Of a DNA stretch of 64,000 bases, positions 16,109 to 25,690 are shown in pieces. The position numbers were made by a program, and so were the translations under genes. A model generated the notes under the pieces. That model made no database searches and had not been told where the DNA came from. It saw only the letters and a program-made list of their open reading frames with translations. The stretch is from the NCBI GenBank assembly GCA_964632945.1, contig CAZWCX010000003.1, positions 71,670 through 135,669 on the forward strand, written 5' to 3'. How positions within the stretch are numbered: the stretch's first letter is position 1; every line of letters begins with the position of its first letter. This DNA comes from CAZWCX01 sp964632945 (GTDB lineage Bacteria > Planctomycetota > MHYJ01 > WSZJ01 > CAZWCX01).

Positions 16109-18220
16109 GTGTTCCGACTTTCCTCCTCCCGACTGATCGTCTTTCTCCCCGTCCTGTTGCTCGCGGCCGGGCTTCCGATCCTGCTTTTCTCCTCCAAAGC
16201 CCAGAAGCGGCTGGCCGTCCAGCGCTTGATCGACGTTTCGGACGCCTTGGCGCGCCGGGTCGGCGATTTCCACGTCGCGCGTTTGAATTCGGCACACGAC
16301 GTCCTGGTGACCATCTCGCGGGTCCCCGAATTGCGCGCCGGGGACTGGGCGCGGACCTCGGAGTTCCTGCGGGAGCTGACGGCGGCTCATGCGCACGTGC
16401 GGGAGTTTTCGATCGTGTCCGCGGACGGGACGGTACTTGCGGGATCGCGCCCGTCCCGGGAACCGGCGCGACCGGTCGCGCGGGATTGGATCGCGGCGGC
16501 GCAGCGCGCCGGCGGCTTTGCCGTCGGCGGATATGGCCTGGACCCCGCCGACGGTCGGGCCTACCTGCCGTGCGCGCTGCCCGGCCCCGAGGTGCCGAGG
16601 ACCGGGCCCGTTTTCCTCGAAGCGATGGTCGACCTCGGAGACCTGGCGGTCCTCGGGATGGACGCGAACGAGGCCGCGGGCGTTCTGCGACTGGTCGTCG
16701 ATTCCCGCGGATTGGTGCTCGCCCGCTCGCCGCGCACTTCGTCCGCGGACGATCCCAGCGGCGGACTCCAGAACCTGGTCGCTCGGATGCTCGGGCGGAC
16801 CGCCGGCGTGAGCGAGGTGGCGGTCGCCGACGGCACCCTGCTCGTGTGCTCTCTGGCGCGGTTCAGCGGGCCCCCGGGAGAGACCGGGACGGTCGCCGTC
16901 GCCGCGCCGCGCGGACTCCTCTATGCAGAGGCCTCGCGCGCCTCGCTCCGGAACGTGGTGGCGCTGGTCTCGGGCGCATCGCTCCTGTTCCTGGTGTTGA
17001 TCTTCGCCCTGGTCACGCGTCGGCCGCGGCGCATCCTCTCCCCCGCGGATCCGGTCGCCGCCGCGAGCGGAACCGGCGCCGCGCCGCCGGCCTCGGCCCC
17101 GGACCCGATCGCACTGCCGCCTCCGGTCCCCGTGGAATCCTCTGCGGAGGACGGACCTGCGGAGGCCCCTCCCGAAATTGTCCGGGGCGTGCAGCACCAG
17201 ACTCGGGCGATTGCGTTGCTCAACGAGATGGGAGGACTCCTGCGCCAGTGCACCTCGGTCGAGGAGGCCTACGGCGTGGTCGGCCGGTTCGCCCAGGTGT
17301 TCTTCCCGGACCTCAACGGCGCCGTCCTGGTTCCCTGCGCCGATCCGCTTCGCATCGCGATCGCCACCCGCTGGGGAGAATCCGTCTCGCCCCCACCGCC
17401 CGCCGGATGGGCGCGGGAGGCGTGCGTGTCGATCCGGACCGGCGAGATGCACCGACTCCTGGCGGCGGAGCCGGGGCCGGCATGCGATCACCTCTCCGAT
17501 CCGCGTCCATCCGCGTACGTGTGCATCCCCTTGAAGGCGGACCAGGAGATCCTCGGCGTTCTTCACGTGGCCTGCCCGGTCAACGGGCCCGGAGCGCAGA
17601 AAGGGTTGCCCGAATTCCGGGTGAACCTCGGACGGCGCCTCGCCGACCATATCGCGCTGGCGATCCACAACCTCAAGACCCGGGAATCGCTGCGCACCGA
17701 GTCGATTCGCGACCCGCTCACCGGCCTCTTCAATCGTCGTCATCTCGAGGCGCGCCTGGCGGAGGAGGTGCACCGCGCCGCACGCAAGCAGCGCCCGCTG
17801 GGGGTCATTCTCCTGGACGTCGATCACTTCAAGAAGTTCAACGACCAATTCGGTCACGACGCGGGCGATGCGATGCTGCGCGCGGTTGCGGAGTTCCTGC
17901 GGGGGCAATTCCGCGACTCGGACGTCGTTTGCCGCTACGGCGGGGAGGAATTCGTCGCGATCCTGCCCGAGGCCTCTCCCGACCAGACCCTCGTGCGTGC
18001 GGAGGCGCTCCTTCGACTCGTGCGCGCGGTGGCGGTGATGATCGGAACTCAGAATCTCGGGCCCGTCACCCTGTCGGTCGGAGTGGCGGCGTACCCCGAG
18101 CATGCGACGACGCCCGCCTCGATCCTGAAGGCGGCGGATGAAGCGCTCTACCGGGCGAAAAGCGAGGGGCGCGACTGCGTTCGCACGGCGGTTCCGCCCG
18201 CCCCCGCGACGCAGGGTTGA
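16109..18220 (+). CDS. Membrane diguanylate cyclase: extracytoplasmic sensor, GAF, GGDEF
   Basis: 703 residues from a GTG with GGAGGGG 8 nt upstream. An N-terminal TM helix (FLPVLLLAAGLPILLF) and a second one near 286-308 (NVVALVSGASLLFLVLIFALV) enclose a Cache-like extracytoplasmic sensor of about 260 residues. Inside the cell there is a Pro/Ala linker, a GAF-like domain (about 355-525) and a GGDEF domain. The GGDEF has DPLTGLFNRR, DVDHFKKFND and active-site GGEEF at 611-615. RDSD five residues before GGEEF is an intact allosteric I-site, so product feedback inhibition is expected. The protein should make c-di-GMP in response to an external and a cytoplasmic signal. It is convergent with the following minus-strand gene. 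Confidence 0.93.
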   Translation: MFRLSSSRLIVFLPVLLLAAGLPILLFSSKAQKRLAVQRLIDVSDALARRVGDFHVARLNSAHDVLVTISRVPELRAGDWARTSEFLRELTAAHAHVREFSIVSADGTVLAGSRPSREPARPVARDWIAAAQRAGGFAVGGYGLDPADGRAYLPCALPGPEVPRTGPVFLEAMVDLGDLAVLGMDANEAAGVLRLVVDSRGLVLARSPRTSSADDPSGGLQNLVARMLGRTAGVSEVAVADGTLLVCSLARFSGPPGETGTVAVAAPRGLLYAEASRASLRNVVALVSGASLLFLVLIFALVTRRPRRILSPADPVAAASGTGAAPPASAPDPIALPPPVPVESSAEDGPAEAPPEIVRGVQHQTRAIALLNEMGGLLRQCTSVEEAYGVVGRFAQVFFPDLNGAVLVPCADPLRIAIATRWGESVSPPPPAGWAREACVSIRTGEMHRLLAAEPGPACDHLSDPRPSAYVCIPLKADQEILGVLHVACPVNGPGAQKGLPEFRVNLGRRLADHIALAIHNLKTRESLRTESIRDPLTGLFNRRHLEARLAEEVHRAARKQRPLGVILLDVDHFKKFNDQFGHDAGDAMLRAVAEFLRGQFRDSDVVCRYGGEEFVAILPEASPDQTLVRAEALLRLVRAVAVMIGTQNLGPVTLSVGVAAYPEHATTPASILKAADEALYRAKSEGRDCVRTAVPPAPATQG

Positions 18221-18242
18221 AGCCGGGGTTCATCCCGCCCGC

Positions 18243-19016
18243 TCACGGGCACTGCGCGCAAGGCGGGCAGACCCGGACGGCGCGAACCGGCGTCAGCGCG
18301 CGACCGTAGAATACCTTCAGGTTGGTTGCGCCGTACAGTCCGCCGTCCCTCAGCACGGTGAGTCGCACGGCCGGGCTGCCGTTGGCCGTGCCGGGCCACG
18401 ACCGCGCTTCCATGCGGGCGCCCGGGAGGAGCGTGATCCGATAGTGACCCCACTCCCCGTTCCAATTCACCGAAATCACCCCGTGCGGAATCTCCAGGGT
18501 CGCCGACGCGCCGCGGTCGAGCGCCTTCGCCCCGGCCGGGACGGACGGGAAGAACTGCAGGAGGCGACGGCTCGGGTCCCAGGAGTACCCCTTCACGCGG
18601 TCGTCGTCATTCGCCAGCCGCAGGGTTGCGGTCGCGTCGGCGGAGGGCAGCGGCGGGACCGCGGTCGGGGAGGGGACCGGCGCCGCGCGCCGGGCGCCCC
18701 GGCGCGAGTCCCGGTCGAGCGGCGAAAAGTCCGGCTCCGGTGCCGGCGTCCTCACCGGACCGCCGCTTGCCGGGCTTGCCGCGGTCGCCTGCATCCCGGC
18801 GATCACCGCTTCCGACACCCCCGCCGAACGCAACTGCTCCACATCGGCCGCGGACAGGGCGAATCGGGAACCGTCGACCCGCATCGTCTCCAGGATCACG
18901 CGATCGGTGATGCCCGCTCTCGACAACTCGACCACCTCTTCGCGCGTCAGGGCATCGGCCGACATCCCGAGGAAGAGGCAGAGCAAGAAGCCGCCGGCGA
19001 CCGAACAGGCTCTCAT
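18243..19016 (-). CDS. Exported protein with two-helix LSRAGITD/AGVSEAVI repeat, paralogue A
   Basis: 257 residues from an ATG preceded by GGAGG. A signal peptide (MRACSVAGGFLLCLFLGMSADA) is followed by two related helical repeats (TREEVVELSRAGITDRVI and SAADVEQLRSAGVSEAVI). This motif pair is common in planctomycete and acidobacterial exported proteins and has no known function. A Pro/Ser linker leads to a beta-rich C-terminal domain (about 125-250). The protein ends in CPPCAQCP. The same repeat pair and general plan appear in the gene immediately upstream on the same strand, so the two arose by tandem duplication. The role is unknown. Confidence 0.75.
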   Translation of the reverse strand: MRACSVAGGFLLCLFLGMSADALTREEVVELSRAGITDRVILETMRVDGSRFALSAADVEQLRSAGVSEAVIAGMQATAASPASGGPVRTPAPEPDFSPLDRDSRRGARRAAPVPSPTAVPPLPSADATATLRLANDDDRVKGYSWDPSRRLLQFFPSVPAGAKALDRGASATLEIPHGVISVNWNGEWGHYRITLLPGARMEARSWPGTANGSPAVRLTVLRDGGLYGATNLKVFYGRALTPVRAVRVCPPCAQCP

Positions 19017-19171
19017 GGGGGTTCCTCCGTCAAGGTCGGGCAAGGTTCGCCCCGCCCATTCTCTGCGCGACCGGTCCAGGGAGGGCGATCCGGCATCGGC
19101 CGGCCCGGCCGCGTTCCCATCCCGCACCGTTTTCCGCGCCGGGATTCGGCCGTTTCCGCACGGCGCGCCGA

Positions 19172-20107
19172 TCAGCGCCCACATCCGTTTTCGTAATACA
19201 CGGCGCCGTGCGCATGCCCGGGCCCGTGCTGGATCGTGTGAAACGACGTGGAGTAGGTCCCGTAGGTGTAGGGAACGGCGTACCCGTGGACCGGGGCCAC
19301 CGGGACATAGGTCTGGCAGTCGGCATGCGGGTAGGGATCGACGTAGACCGGCGTGGGCGCGGGGACGACCACGGTTTCCCGAATCACCACCGGGGGTTGG
19401 GGCCCGAGGACCGTCGTGCGCGGGGGCCTGGCTTCCACGAGGGCCGGAGGTCTCGCCGCCAGGCGCAGGGTGGTGCTGCCGAAGTCGCGCCCATTGCGCA
19501 GGACGCGCAGTCGGAGCCCTTCCACCTCGGGGGCGTCGATGGTCAGCAGCAGGAGGTCGGTCCGCTCGCCTGCCCGGGTGGATACCCGGTAGGTTCTCGC
19601 CTCGCCGCGCCAACGCACCGCGTAGACGCCGTAGGGCACCGCCATTCGCCGCGTCTGACCCGGGGCCAGCGACGCTCCCGGCCCGTCGTGGAATTCGACG
19701 ATCTTCGCCGCAGCATCCACGGTGGCGGCGATCGTGCGCCGATCTTCGTTGCGCAGGACCAGCAGGGTCTCTCCGGGGCCGGGGGCGAGCGGGCCTTCCT
19801 CGACCGCCGCCGGGGAGGGCGCGGGCGCGGAATCGACCGGGTCGAGGGCGTCTGTCGTGTTCGTTCGCGGACCGCCCGTGTCGCCCCGCAGCGCGTGGAT
19901 CACCGCCTCGCTCACGTTCTCCCGCCGCAGGCGATTCAAGTCCGCGTCCGTCGGCACGAGGCGCGGGCCGTCCGCCTCGATCTGGGCGATCAGGACGTCG
20001 TCGGTCAGGCCTGCGCGCGAGAGTTGGACGACCTCGTCGACCGTCAGCGCCAGGGCGGGGGAGACGAGCAGAACCAGAGAAAGCAGGGCGAGGAGCGGCG
20101 TGCGCAT
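19172..20107 (-). CDS. Exported protein with two-helix repeat and Tyr/His-rich tail, paralogue B
   Basis: 311 residues. A signal peptide (MRTPLLALLSLVLLVSPALA) precedes TVDEVVQLSRAGLTDDVL and DADLNRLRRENVSEAVIHAL, matching paralogue A position by position. After a Pro/Ala linker a beta-rich domain follows (about 95-235), then a Pro/Val stretch and a low-complexity tail rich in Tyr, His and Gly (HGYAVPYTYGTYSTSFH and onward), which could bind metal or surfaces. Function unknown. GGAGG before the ATG and a plausible promoter support the start. It precedes paralogue A by 155 nt on the same strand. Confidence 0.75.
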   Translation of the reverse strand: MRTPLLALLSLVLLVSPALALTVDEVVQLSRAGLTDDVLIAQIEADGPRLVPTDADLNRLRRENVSEAVIHALRGDTGGPRTNTTDALDPVDSAPAPSPAAVEEGPLAPGPGETLLVLRNEDRRTIAATVDAAAKIVEFHDGPGASLAPGQTRRMAVPYGVYAVRWRGEARTYRVSTRAGERTDLLLLTIDAPEVEGLRLRVLRNGRDFGSTTLRLAARPPALVEARPPRTTVLGPQPPVVIRETVVVPAPTPVYVDPYPHADCQTYVPVAPVHGYAVPYTYGTYSTSFHTIQHGPGHAHGAVYYENGCGR

Positions 20108-20148
20108 GGGCGCACCCTCCGACCGGATTTCCCCCTGTGTGAGCCTTC

Positions 20149-20177
20149 ATCCTAACATCGCGAGGGCCCGGCGTAAA
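20149..20177 (-). promoter_or_regulatory. Candidate promoter of paralogue B
   Basis: Minus-strand TTTACG (20177-20172), a 17 bp spacer, and TAGGAT (20154-20149). Initiation near 20142 leaves a leader of about 35 nt with a GGAGG before the ATG at 20107. Confidence 0.5.
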
Positions 20178-20202
20178 GGGACATTCGCACGCCTCTTTCC
20201 GC

Positions 20203-23200
20203 TCACCGGCGCGGGCTGCGTTCGCGCTTTCGTCCGCGCGCCCCGCGCCCCTCTTCGTGCGGGTCCGGCGCGTCGGCGGGCTTTTGCGGACCCCCGGCCG
20301 GGGGAGGCGAGGGCGGAGCATCCGTGGGAGCGACGTCCAGTCCGGCCACGGCCGGGACGGGAGGTTCCGGTTCCGGATCCTCGAGGGCGGGCGCTGGGGG
20401 AGGCGCGACGAGGGTCGGCGCCGGGCTGTCCGTCTCCCGACGATCGCGTCCGAGCCACTTCGCCAACTCGTCGGGCAGTCCGCGCAGATAGAGGTCGCGC
20501 TGGGGGAACGGGATCTGGATTCCCGCGGCGGCGAAGTCCCGGTAGACGCGCCCGAGAATCTCCTCCTGGATCGTCAGCCGGTGCGCCGGCTCCGTGGCGT
20601 AGACGAAGACGACGAAATCCACCGAGGAGTCGCCGAACTTCACCAACCGCACGGCCGGGGCCGGCAACTTCGGCACCAGCGGATGCTGTTCCACGGCGCG
20701 CAGCATGATCGCCTTGGCGCGGTCGAGGTCGGTGCCGTAGGCGACCCCGATGTTGAGCGCCAGGCGCGTGACCTTGTCGGAGTGGGTCCAGTTGATGACC
20801 TTGCCGACGATGAACTCGCGGTTGGGGATGATCATCGACTCGGAGTTCCAGTTCTCGACGGTGGTCGCGCGGATGTTGATCTTCTTCACGATCCCCGCGG
20901 TCTCGCCGATGGTGACGATGTCGCCGACCCGGATGGGGCGTTCGAGGAGAAGGATGATCCCGCAGATGAAGTTCGCGATGATCTCCTGGAGTCCGAAGCC
21001 GATGCCGACGCTGGCGGCCGCGAGCATCCACTGGATGCTGCTCAGGTTCACGTGCATCAGCGCCAGCGTCACGGCGAATCCGGCGAAGAACAGGCCGTAG
21101 CGGGACAGCGTGAGCATGGCGTAGCGCAGCCCCGCGTCCCACTCGAAGTACGGGTAGAGCACGACCTCATACACGCCGTCGAGGTTGGCGAGGACGGCCC
21201 AGGTGACGAGGATCGTCAACATCCCGAGGAGGACGTCGCCGAGGGTGAGGAAGACGTTCGCCTCGGCGTTGACGGCGAAGAGGACGATGTTGTCCAGGGA
21301 CTTCAGGACCTGGCTGCCGAGCCCCCAGTAATAGGCGAGGGCAAGGGCGCCGGTGAGGCCGAGGACGAGGCGGAGGAACTTGCCGTAGTTTTCGGCCGCC
21401 GCCCCGCGCGCTTCCGGCGTCAGGGAGGCGTCGTCCCCGCCGGCGCCGTTCCGGACCAGCCGGAGGATGGCCGCGCGTTGCCGCGCGACGCTCATGAGCA
21501 CGTTGTAGAGCAGGACGAAGACCAGCACCGTGGCGACCGACTTGAGCACGTTGTACGAGATCACGCGCGCGCCGTACCGATAGCCGAGCGCGTCCATGGC
21601 GACGATGCCGAACAGGGCAAGGGCGCCGAGCAGATGGGCGGAGCGCCACCAGCGCCACGCCAGCCCGGGGCGCGCATCCGGCGTGGCGGGTCCGAAGAGG
21701 TACGGTACGATCGGCCCATCCCGGCGCATTTTCAGGGTCAGCAGCATCGCCATCAGGAATTCGTAAAGGGTATAGAAGATACGGCCCGTCGCCGGCGCCC
21801 CGACGGCGACATGCCGGAAGAGCATCGCCGGCGTGAGCAGGAACAGAGACAGCCATCCGGAGAACCGGAGCAACCGGTAGAATCCGATGCCGGGCCGTTC
21901 CGGCTGTCCGAAGTGGCCGATCAGGATGCCCGACGGGGCGAACGCGGCGCGTCCGAACGTATAGAGCCCGATGCTGGCGGCGACCACGATCAGCGATTCG
22001 CTGAAGGCGGCGGCCATCGTGGTCGAGGACGCCCCGCCGCCGACCAGGTAGGCCAGAAGCAGCCAGTATCCCGGCCAGAGCAGGGCGGAAACGAGTCCGG
22101 CCGACAGCACGGCGAGATTTCCATGGGCGGGATGGGGGGATGGGCCCGTCGGCGCGGCGGCCTTTTCCGGTCCGCCGGCCGCCGGCGCCGTCGAGTCGGT
22201 CGTTCCGGCGGGAGGGGACGGATCCGCCCCGCCGCTCGGCGCCGGCAGCGGCGGCGCACCCGTCCCCGGTCTCTCCGGGGATTCGGGTCCCGGACCCGCG
22301 ACGCCTCCTTCGACGGCAGGCGCCGCCCCGGGGGCGACCCGGATGATGCGGTCCAGGCGCTTGCGAGCCGCAAAGATTGCCACCGGCATCAATACCACCC
22401 CGGCCAGGAGCAGGTACCCGGACCAGGTGCCGCGCAGGCCGCGCAGCCAGTTTTCCAGCGGGGTTTCCTGCGCGAGGGACCTGCGGAGGTTGCCCTCCAG
22501 GGTGCGCAACTGCTCGAGCCCCTGCCGTGCGACCTCCCACGTGAGCGGGGCATCCTCCTGGATCCAGAACAGCCGCTGCAGGATGAAGTCGTGCTTCGAG
22601 CGCAGATGCTCGTCGATTTCGAGCATCACCCCTTCCAGTTCCGTGTATTCCTGCGCGAGGTTGTTGAGGAGCGTCAGCCGTTCGCCGATCACCTTGGTCC
22701 GTTCCCGCTGGTGGCCGGCAAGGTCATCCTGCAGTCGTTGCAGGCGGTAGGGGCGGAGCGAAAAGGCGGCCGGGTCGAACTCGCGCGACAGTTCCGCCCC
22801 CGGGTCGAGCATCGACAGCTCCGCGCGGTCCAGTTGGAGTTCGGCCAGCCGGCGCGAGATGGGCTCCACTCCGTCCGACTTGCGCTTGCGAATGTCCTTC
22901 TGCACCCGCTGGTACATCGGATGCAGTCGCTCAGCCACGAGTTGGCCGCGGCGCCCACCCTTCTCGATGATCCGGCGCAGGTTGTCGAAGGTCGTCTGCT
23001 CGTTCTTGAGGAAGTCCCGCTCTTTCTGGAGCTGCCCCCGCACGCGGTTCAGATCCTCTTCGTTCGCGTGGGTCTTCTGTCGTTGACCGGCCAGCCACAG
23101 GTCCTGCAGCGTGCGCAGGATGAGGAACGGCTCGCCGGCTTTCTTCGCCTCCTCGTAGGCCTGGCGGGCGGTCTGCACCTGGTATTCGAGCGATTGGCGC

Positions 23201-24063
23201 CGCCGTTCCAGCTCGTCCTTGAGTTCGGCCTGGAGTTTCTCCAGGACGGCCGCGTGGACTTCCACCCGCTTGCGCGCGAGTTCGTGTTCGGCGCGTCGCA
23301 GCGGGATCATGGTCTGGGCCAGCTTGACCTCCGCAGCCAGCACTTCGCCCAGCTTCTCCGCTGTGCGCACCGCCAGTCGCGTGTTCTGGGACCGCAACTG
23401 CGAAGCCAGCTTCGCCGTACCGGTCAGGTCTGCCGGGACCGCCTGCAGGGCGGTGGCGGCCGCCCGCGCCTCCGTCAGGCGCTGGGTGGCCTTCTTCTGC
23501 TCGTCCGGACCCGCGGCAAGCCGGTCTTCGAGCCGCTTGAGCGTTTCCTGGGCCTTGGTTTCCTCCGCGCGTAGATTCGTCACGACCGCCACGGCGGCTT
23601 CGATGCTCTTGGTGTCGAGGCTCCCCTCGACCAACGTCGGCGGCGGGCCCTTGACCAGCCGGTCCAACTCGGTTTGCGCGCGCTTCAATCGCGCCTCGAG
23701 GTCCTCCGGCGGCTTCGCCACCGCGGCCTGCCGTTCGAGGAGGGACGCGAGTTCCTTCAGCGAGGCCATCATCTGTTCGAGCGGGGCCTTCAGCGGCGGT
23801 TGTTGCCCCTCCGGCACCTTCTCGGCGGACGCTTCCGCGAGCCACTTTTCCGCCTCCGCCAGCAGCGGCACCAGCGCCGCCGCCGTCACGTCCGGCTTGC
23901 CCCACGGTTGGTCCTCGCGCAGCAGCAGGTCGGAGGGAAGCACGGCGACCGGCTTTTCGGGCTCCTTCTTGGGTTCCGGCTCCTGCCCTTCCACACCGGT
24001 GGGGGTCGCGAGTACCCCGAAGGCGAGCAGCAGGACCGTGGCGACGAGGCGCGGGATGTGCAT
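20203..24063 (-). CDS. Large MscS-family mechanosensitive channel (MscK/KefA-like)
   Basis: 1286 residues, near the size of E. coli MscK. A signal peptide (about 1-27) is followed by a long, mostly helical coiled-coil domain (about 60-560) presumed periplasmic. Next come a TM helix, a Pro/Gly linker and about eight further TM helices (about 680-980). The MscS core follows: pore helix ASVGIGFGLQEIIANFICGI, then ERPIRVGDIVTIG, the beta domain with NREFIVGKVINW, and the alpha/beta end with PFPQRDLYLRGLP. These are highly conserved MscS signatures. It should release solutes on hypo-osmotic shock. The Pro-rich, basic C-terminal tail is an extension. A TATAGT -10-like box lies about 30 nt upstream of the ATG on the minus strand. 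It is divergent from thiC. Confidence 0.93.
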   Translation of the reverse strand: MHIPRLVATVLLLAFGVLATPTGVEGQEPEPKKEPEKPVAVLPSDLLLREDQPWGKPDVTAAALVPLLAEAEKWLAEASAEKVPEGQQPPLKAPLEQMMASLKELASLLERQAAVAKPPEDLEARLKRAQTELDRLVKGPPPTLVEGSLDTKSIEAAVAVVTNLRAEETKAQETLKRLEDRLAAGPDEQKKATQRLTEARAAATALQAVPADLTGTAKLASQLRSQNTRLAVRTAEKLGEVLAAEVKLAQTMIPLRRAEHELARKRVEVHAAVLEKLQAELKDELERRRQSLEYQVQTARQAYEEAKKAGEPFLILRTLQDLWLAGQRQKTHANEEDLNRVRGQLQKERDFLKNEQTTFDNLRRIIEKGGRRGQLVAERLHPMYQRVQKDIRKRKSDGVEPISRRLAELQLDRAELSMLDPGAELSREFDPAAFSLRPYRLQRLQDDLAGHQRERTKVIGERLTLLNNLAQEYTELEGVMLEIDEHLRSKHDFILQRLFWIQEDAPLTWEVARQGLEQLRTLEGNLRRSLAQETPLENWLRGLRGTWSGYLLLAGVVLMPVAIFAARKRLDRIIRVAPGAAPAVEGGVAGPGPESPERPGTGAPPLPAPSGGADPSPPAGTTDSTAPAAGGPEKAAAPTGPSPHPAHGNLAVLSAGLVSALLWPGYWLLLAYLVGGGASSTTMAAAFSESLIVVAASIGLYTFGRAAFAPSGILIGHFGQPERPGIGFYRLLRFSGWLSLFLLTPAMLFRHVAVGAPATGRIFYTLYEFLMAMLLTLKMRRDGPIVPYLFGPATPDARPGLAWRWWRSAHLLGALALFGIVAMDALGYRYGARVISYNVLKSVATVLVFVLLYNVLMSVARQRAAILRLVRNGAGGDDASLTPEARGAAAENYGKFLRLVLGLTGALALAYYWGLGSQVLKSLDNIVLFAVNAEANVFLTLGDVLLGMLTILVTWAVLANLDGVYEVVLYPYFEWDAGLRYAMLTLSRYGLFFAGFAVTLALMHVNLSSIQWMLAAASVGIGFGLQEIIANFICGIILLLERPIRVGDIVTIGETAGIVKKINIRATTVENWNSESMIIPNREFIVGKVINWTHSDKVTRLALNIGVAYGTDLDRAKAIMLRAVEQHPLVPKLPAPAVRLVKFGDSSVDFVVFVYATEPAHRLTIQEEILGRVYRDFAAAGIQIPFPQRDLYLRGLPDELAKWLGRDRRETDSPAPTLVAPPPAPALEDPEPEPPVPAVAGLDVAPTDAPPSPPPAGGPQKPADAPDPHEEGRGARGRKRERSPRR

Positions 24064-24188
24064 GGCTTCTCCTTGCTTGGACCCCTCACTATACGGGAAG
24101 TGCCGGCAGCGCGGAAGAGATGATCGGCGAGCGCCGGCGGCGCCGGCGCACCGATGGCGTCCACGCGCGCCCGGCCTGGACTTTTCGC

Positions 24189-24218
24189 TTGCCTGCTTTC
24201 CGAGCCTCGTGCTACTCT
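24189..24218 (+). promoter_or_regulatory. Candidate promoter of thiC
   Basis: TTGCCT (24189-24194), an 18 bp spacer, and TACTCT (24213-24218). The leader to the ATG at 24290 would be about 65 nt, too short for a full TPP riboswitch, and no THI-box sequence (CTGAGA and the downstream CCTGATC-type segment) is visible in 24064-24289. Confidence 0.35.
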
Positions 24219-24289
24219 TTCTCCGGTTTCAGCATCCCGCCTCAATCTGCGCAGCGGACCCCGCACCCGGGTCCCAAGGGAGGAAAACC

Positions 24290-25651
24290 ATGCGCGCCGA
24301 ATGGGTCAAGAAGCGTTCCGGCCCGAACGTCACGCAGATGCACTATGCTCGCAAAGGCGTGATCACGGAGGAGATGCGCTACGTCGCCGAGAAGGAGAAG
24401 GCGGCCCCGGAGTTCGTCCGCGACGAAATCGCGCGCGGCCGGGCGATCATTCCGGCGAACGTCCGCCACCCCGAGTTGGTGCCGATGATCATCGGCAAGA
24501 ACTTCGACTGCAAGATCAACGCGAACATCGGCAACTCGGCGACGACCTCCAACATCGAGGAGGAACTCGGGAAATTGCAGATTGCGGTCAAGTACGGCGC
24601 CGACACGGCGATGGACCTTTCGACCGGCGGCGACATCCCGCAGATCCGCGACGCGATCCTCCGGCACAGCCCGGTGCCGATCGGGACCGTGCCGATTTAC
24701 GAGGCGCTCAACAAGGTTCGCAAGATCGAGGAGCTTACCCCCGAGATCCTGCTGGAGACGATCGAATTCCACGCCCGCCAGGGCGTGGACTACATGACCA
24801 TCCATGCGGGCATTCTGCGCGAGCACCTGTCCTACACGCACGGGCGGATCACCGGCATCGTCAGCCGGGGCGGTTCGATCCTGGCGCACTGGATGGAGCG
24901 CCGGAAAGAGCAGAACCCTCTCTACACGCACTTCGACGAAATCTGCGACATCTTCCAGCGGTACGACGTGTCGTTCAGCCTGGGGGACGGTCTGCGTCCT
25001 GGGTGTCTGGCGGACGCCAACGACCAGGCGCAATTCGCCGAGCTCGACGTCCTGGGCGAGTTGACGCGGAAGGCCTGGGAGCGGGACGTGCAGGTGATGA
25101 TCGAGGGGCCCGGGCACATTCCCTTCCACCTGGTGGCGGAGAATGTGGTCCGGGAGCAGCGAGTGTGCCACGAGGCGCCGTTCTACGTCCTGGGACCGCT
25201 CGTGACCGACATCGCCCCGGGCTACGATCACATCACCTCGGCGATCGGCGCGACCATGGCGGGGACCGCCGGCGCGGCGTTGCTCTGCTACGTCACGCCC
25301 GCGGAGCATCTGGGGTTGCCGAACCGGGAGGACGTGCGCCAGGGGGTGATCGCCTACAAGATTGCGGCGCATGCGTCCGACATCGCCCGGGGCCGGCCCG
25401 GGGCGCGCGACCGCGACGACGAACTGTCGCGGGCCCGGTTCGCCTTCGATTGGCGACGCCAGTTCGAACTGGCGCTCGATCCGGAGGCTGCGCGCGCCAA
25501 GCACGACGAGACGCTGCCGCAAGAGGGCTTCAAGGAAGCGCGCTTCTGCGCGATGTGCGGCCCCAAGTTCTGCGCCATGAAGATCACCCAGGATGAGCGG
25601 GACGAGGCCGGGGTCGACCGGATTGCGCCGCTGCCGGTCATTCAGACCTAG
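24290..25651 (+). CDS. thiC: Phosphomethylpyrimidine synthase ThiC (short form)
   Basis: 453 residues; GGGAGG lies just upstream of the ATG. ThiC is a radical-SAM enzyme that rearranges 5-aminoimidazole ribotide into HMP phosphate, the pyrimidine half of thiamine, in the cytoplasm. Conserved segments include NANIGNSATTSN, KYGADTAMDLSTGGD, DYMTIHAGI, SRGGSILAHWM, SFSLGDGLRPGC, MIEGPGHIPFH and TSAIGATMAGTAGAALLCYVTP. The C-terminal Fe-S motif is CAMCGPKFC (CxxCxxxxC). It lacks the N-terminal domain of the roughly 600-residue proteobacterial form, like the short ThiC of many anaerobes and deep-branching phyla. No other thi gene is near. It is followed after 39 nt by mrp, itself an Fe-S carrier, which may be a useful pairing. 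Confidence 0.97.
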   Translation: MRAEWVKKRSGPNVTQMHYARKGVITEEMRYVAEKEKAAPEFVRDEIARGRAIIPANVRHPELVPMIIGKNFDCKINANIGNSATTSNIEEELGKLQIAVKYGADTAMDLSTGGDIPQIRDAILRHSPVPIGTVPIYEALNKVRKIEELTPEILLETIEFHARQGVDYMTIHAGILREHLSYTHGRITGIVSRGGSILAHWMERRKEQNPLYTHFDEICDIFQRYDVSFSLGDGLRPGCLADANDQAQFAELDVLGELTRKAWERDVQVMIEGPGHIPFHLVAENVVREQRVCHEAPFYVLGPLVTDIAPGYDHITSAIGATMAGTAGAALLCYVTPAEHLGLPNREDVRQGVIAYKIAAHASDIARGRPGARDRDDELSRARFAFDWRRQFELALDPEAARAKHDETLPQEGFKEARFCAMCGPKFCAMKITQDERDEAGVDRIAPLPVIQT

Positions 25652-25690
25652 CGGACCGCGGGGTTCGCGCCTCTACTCGGAGTGGACGGC

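Noticed and set aside
15131..18103. Long minus-strand frame opposite the pseudokinase and GGDEF genes
   Set aside because: Antisense shadow; the plus strand encodes recognisable GGEEF and HRD motifs with RBS and promoter.
24064..24289. TPP riboswitch upstream of thiC
   Set aside because: Neither the CTGAGA element nor the second conserved THI-box segment is present, and the predicted leader is too short.
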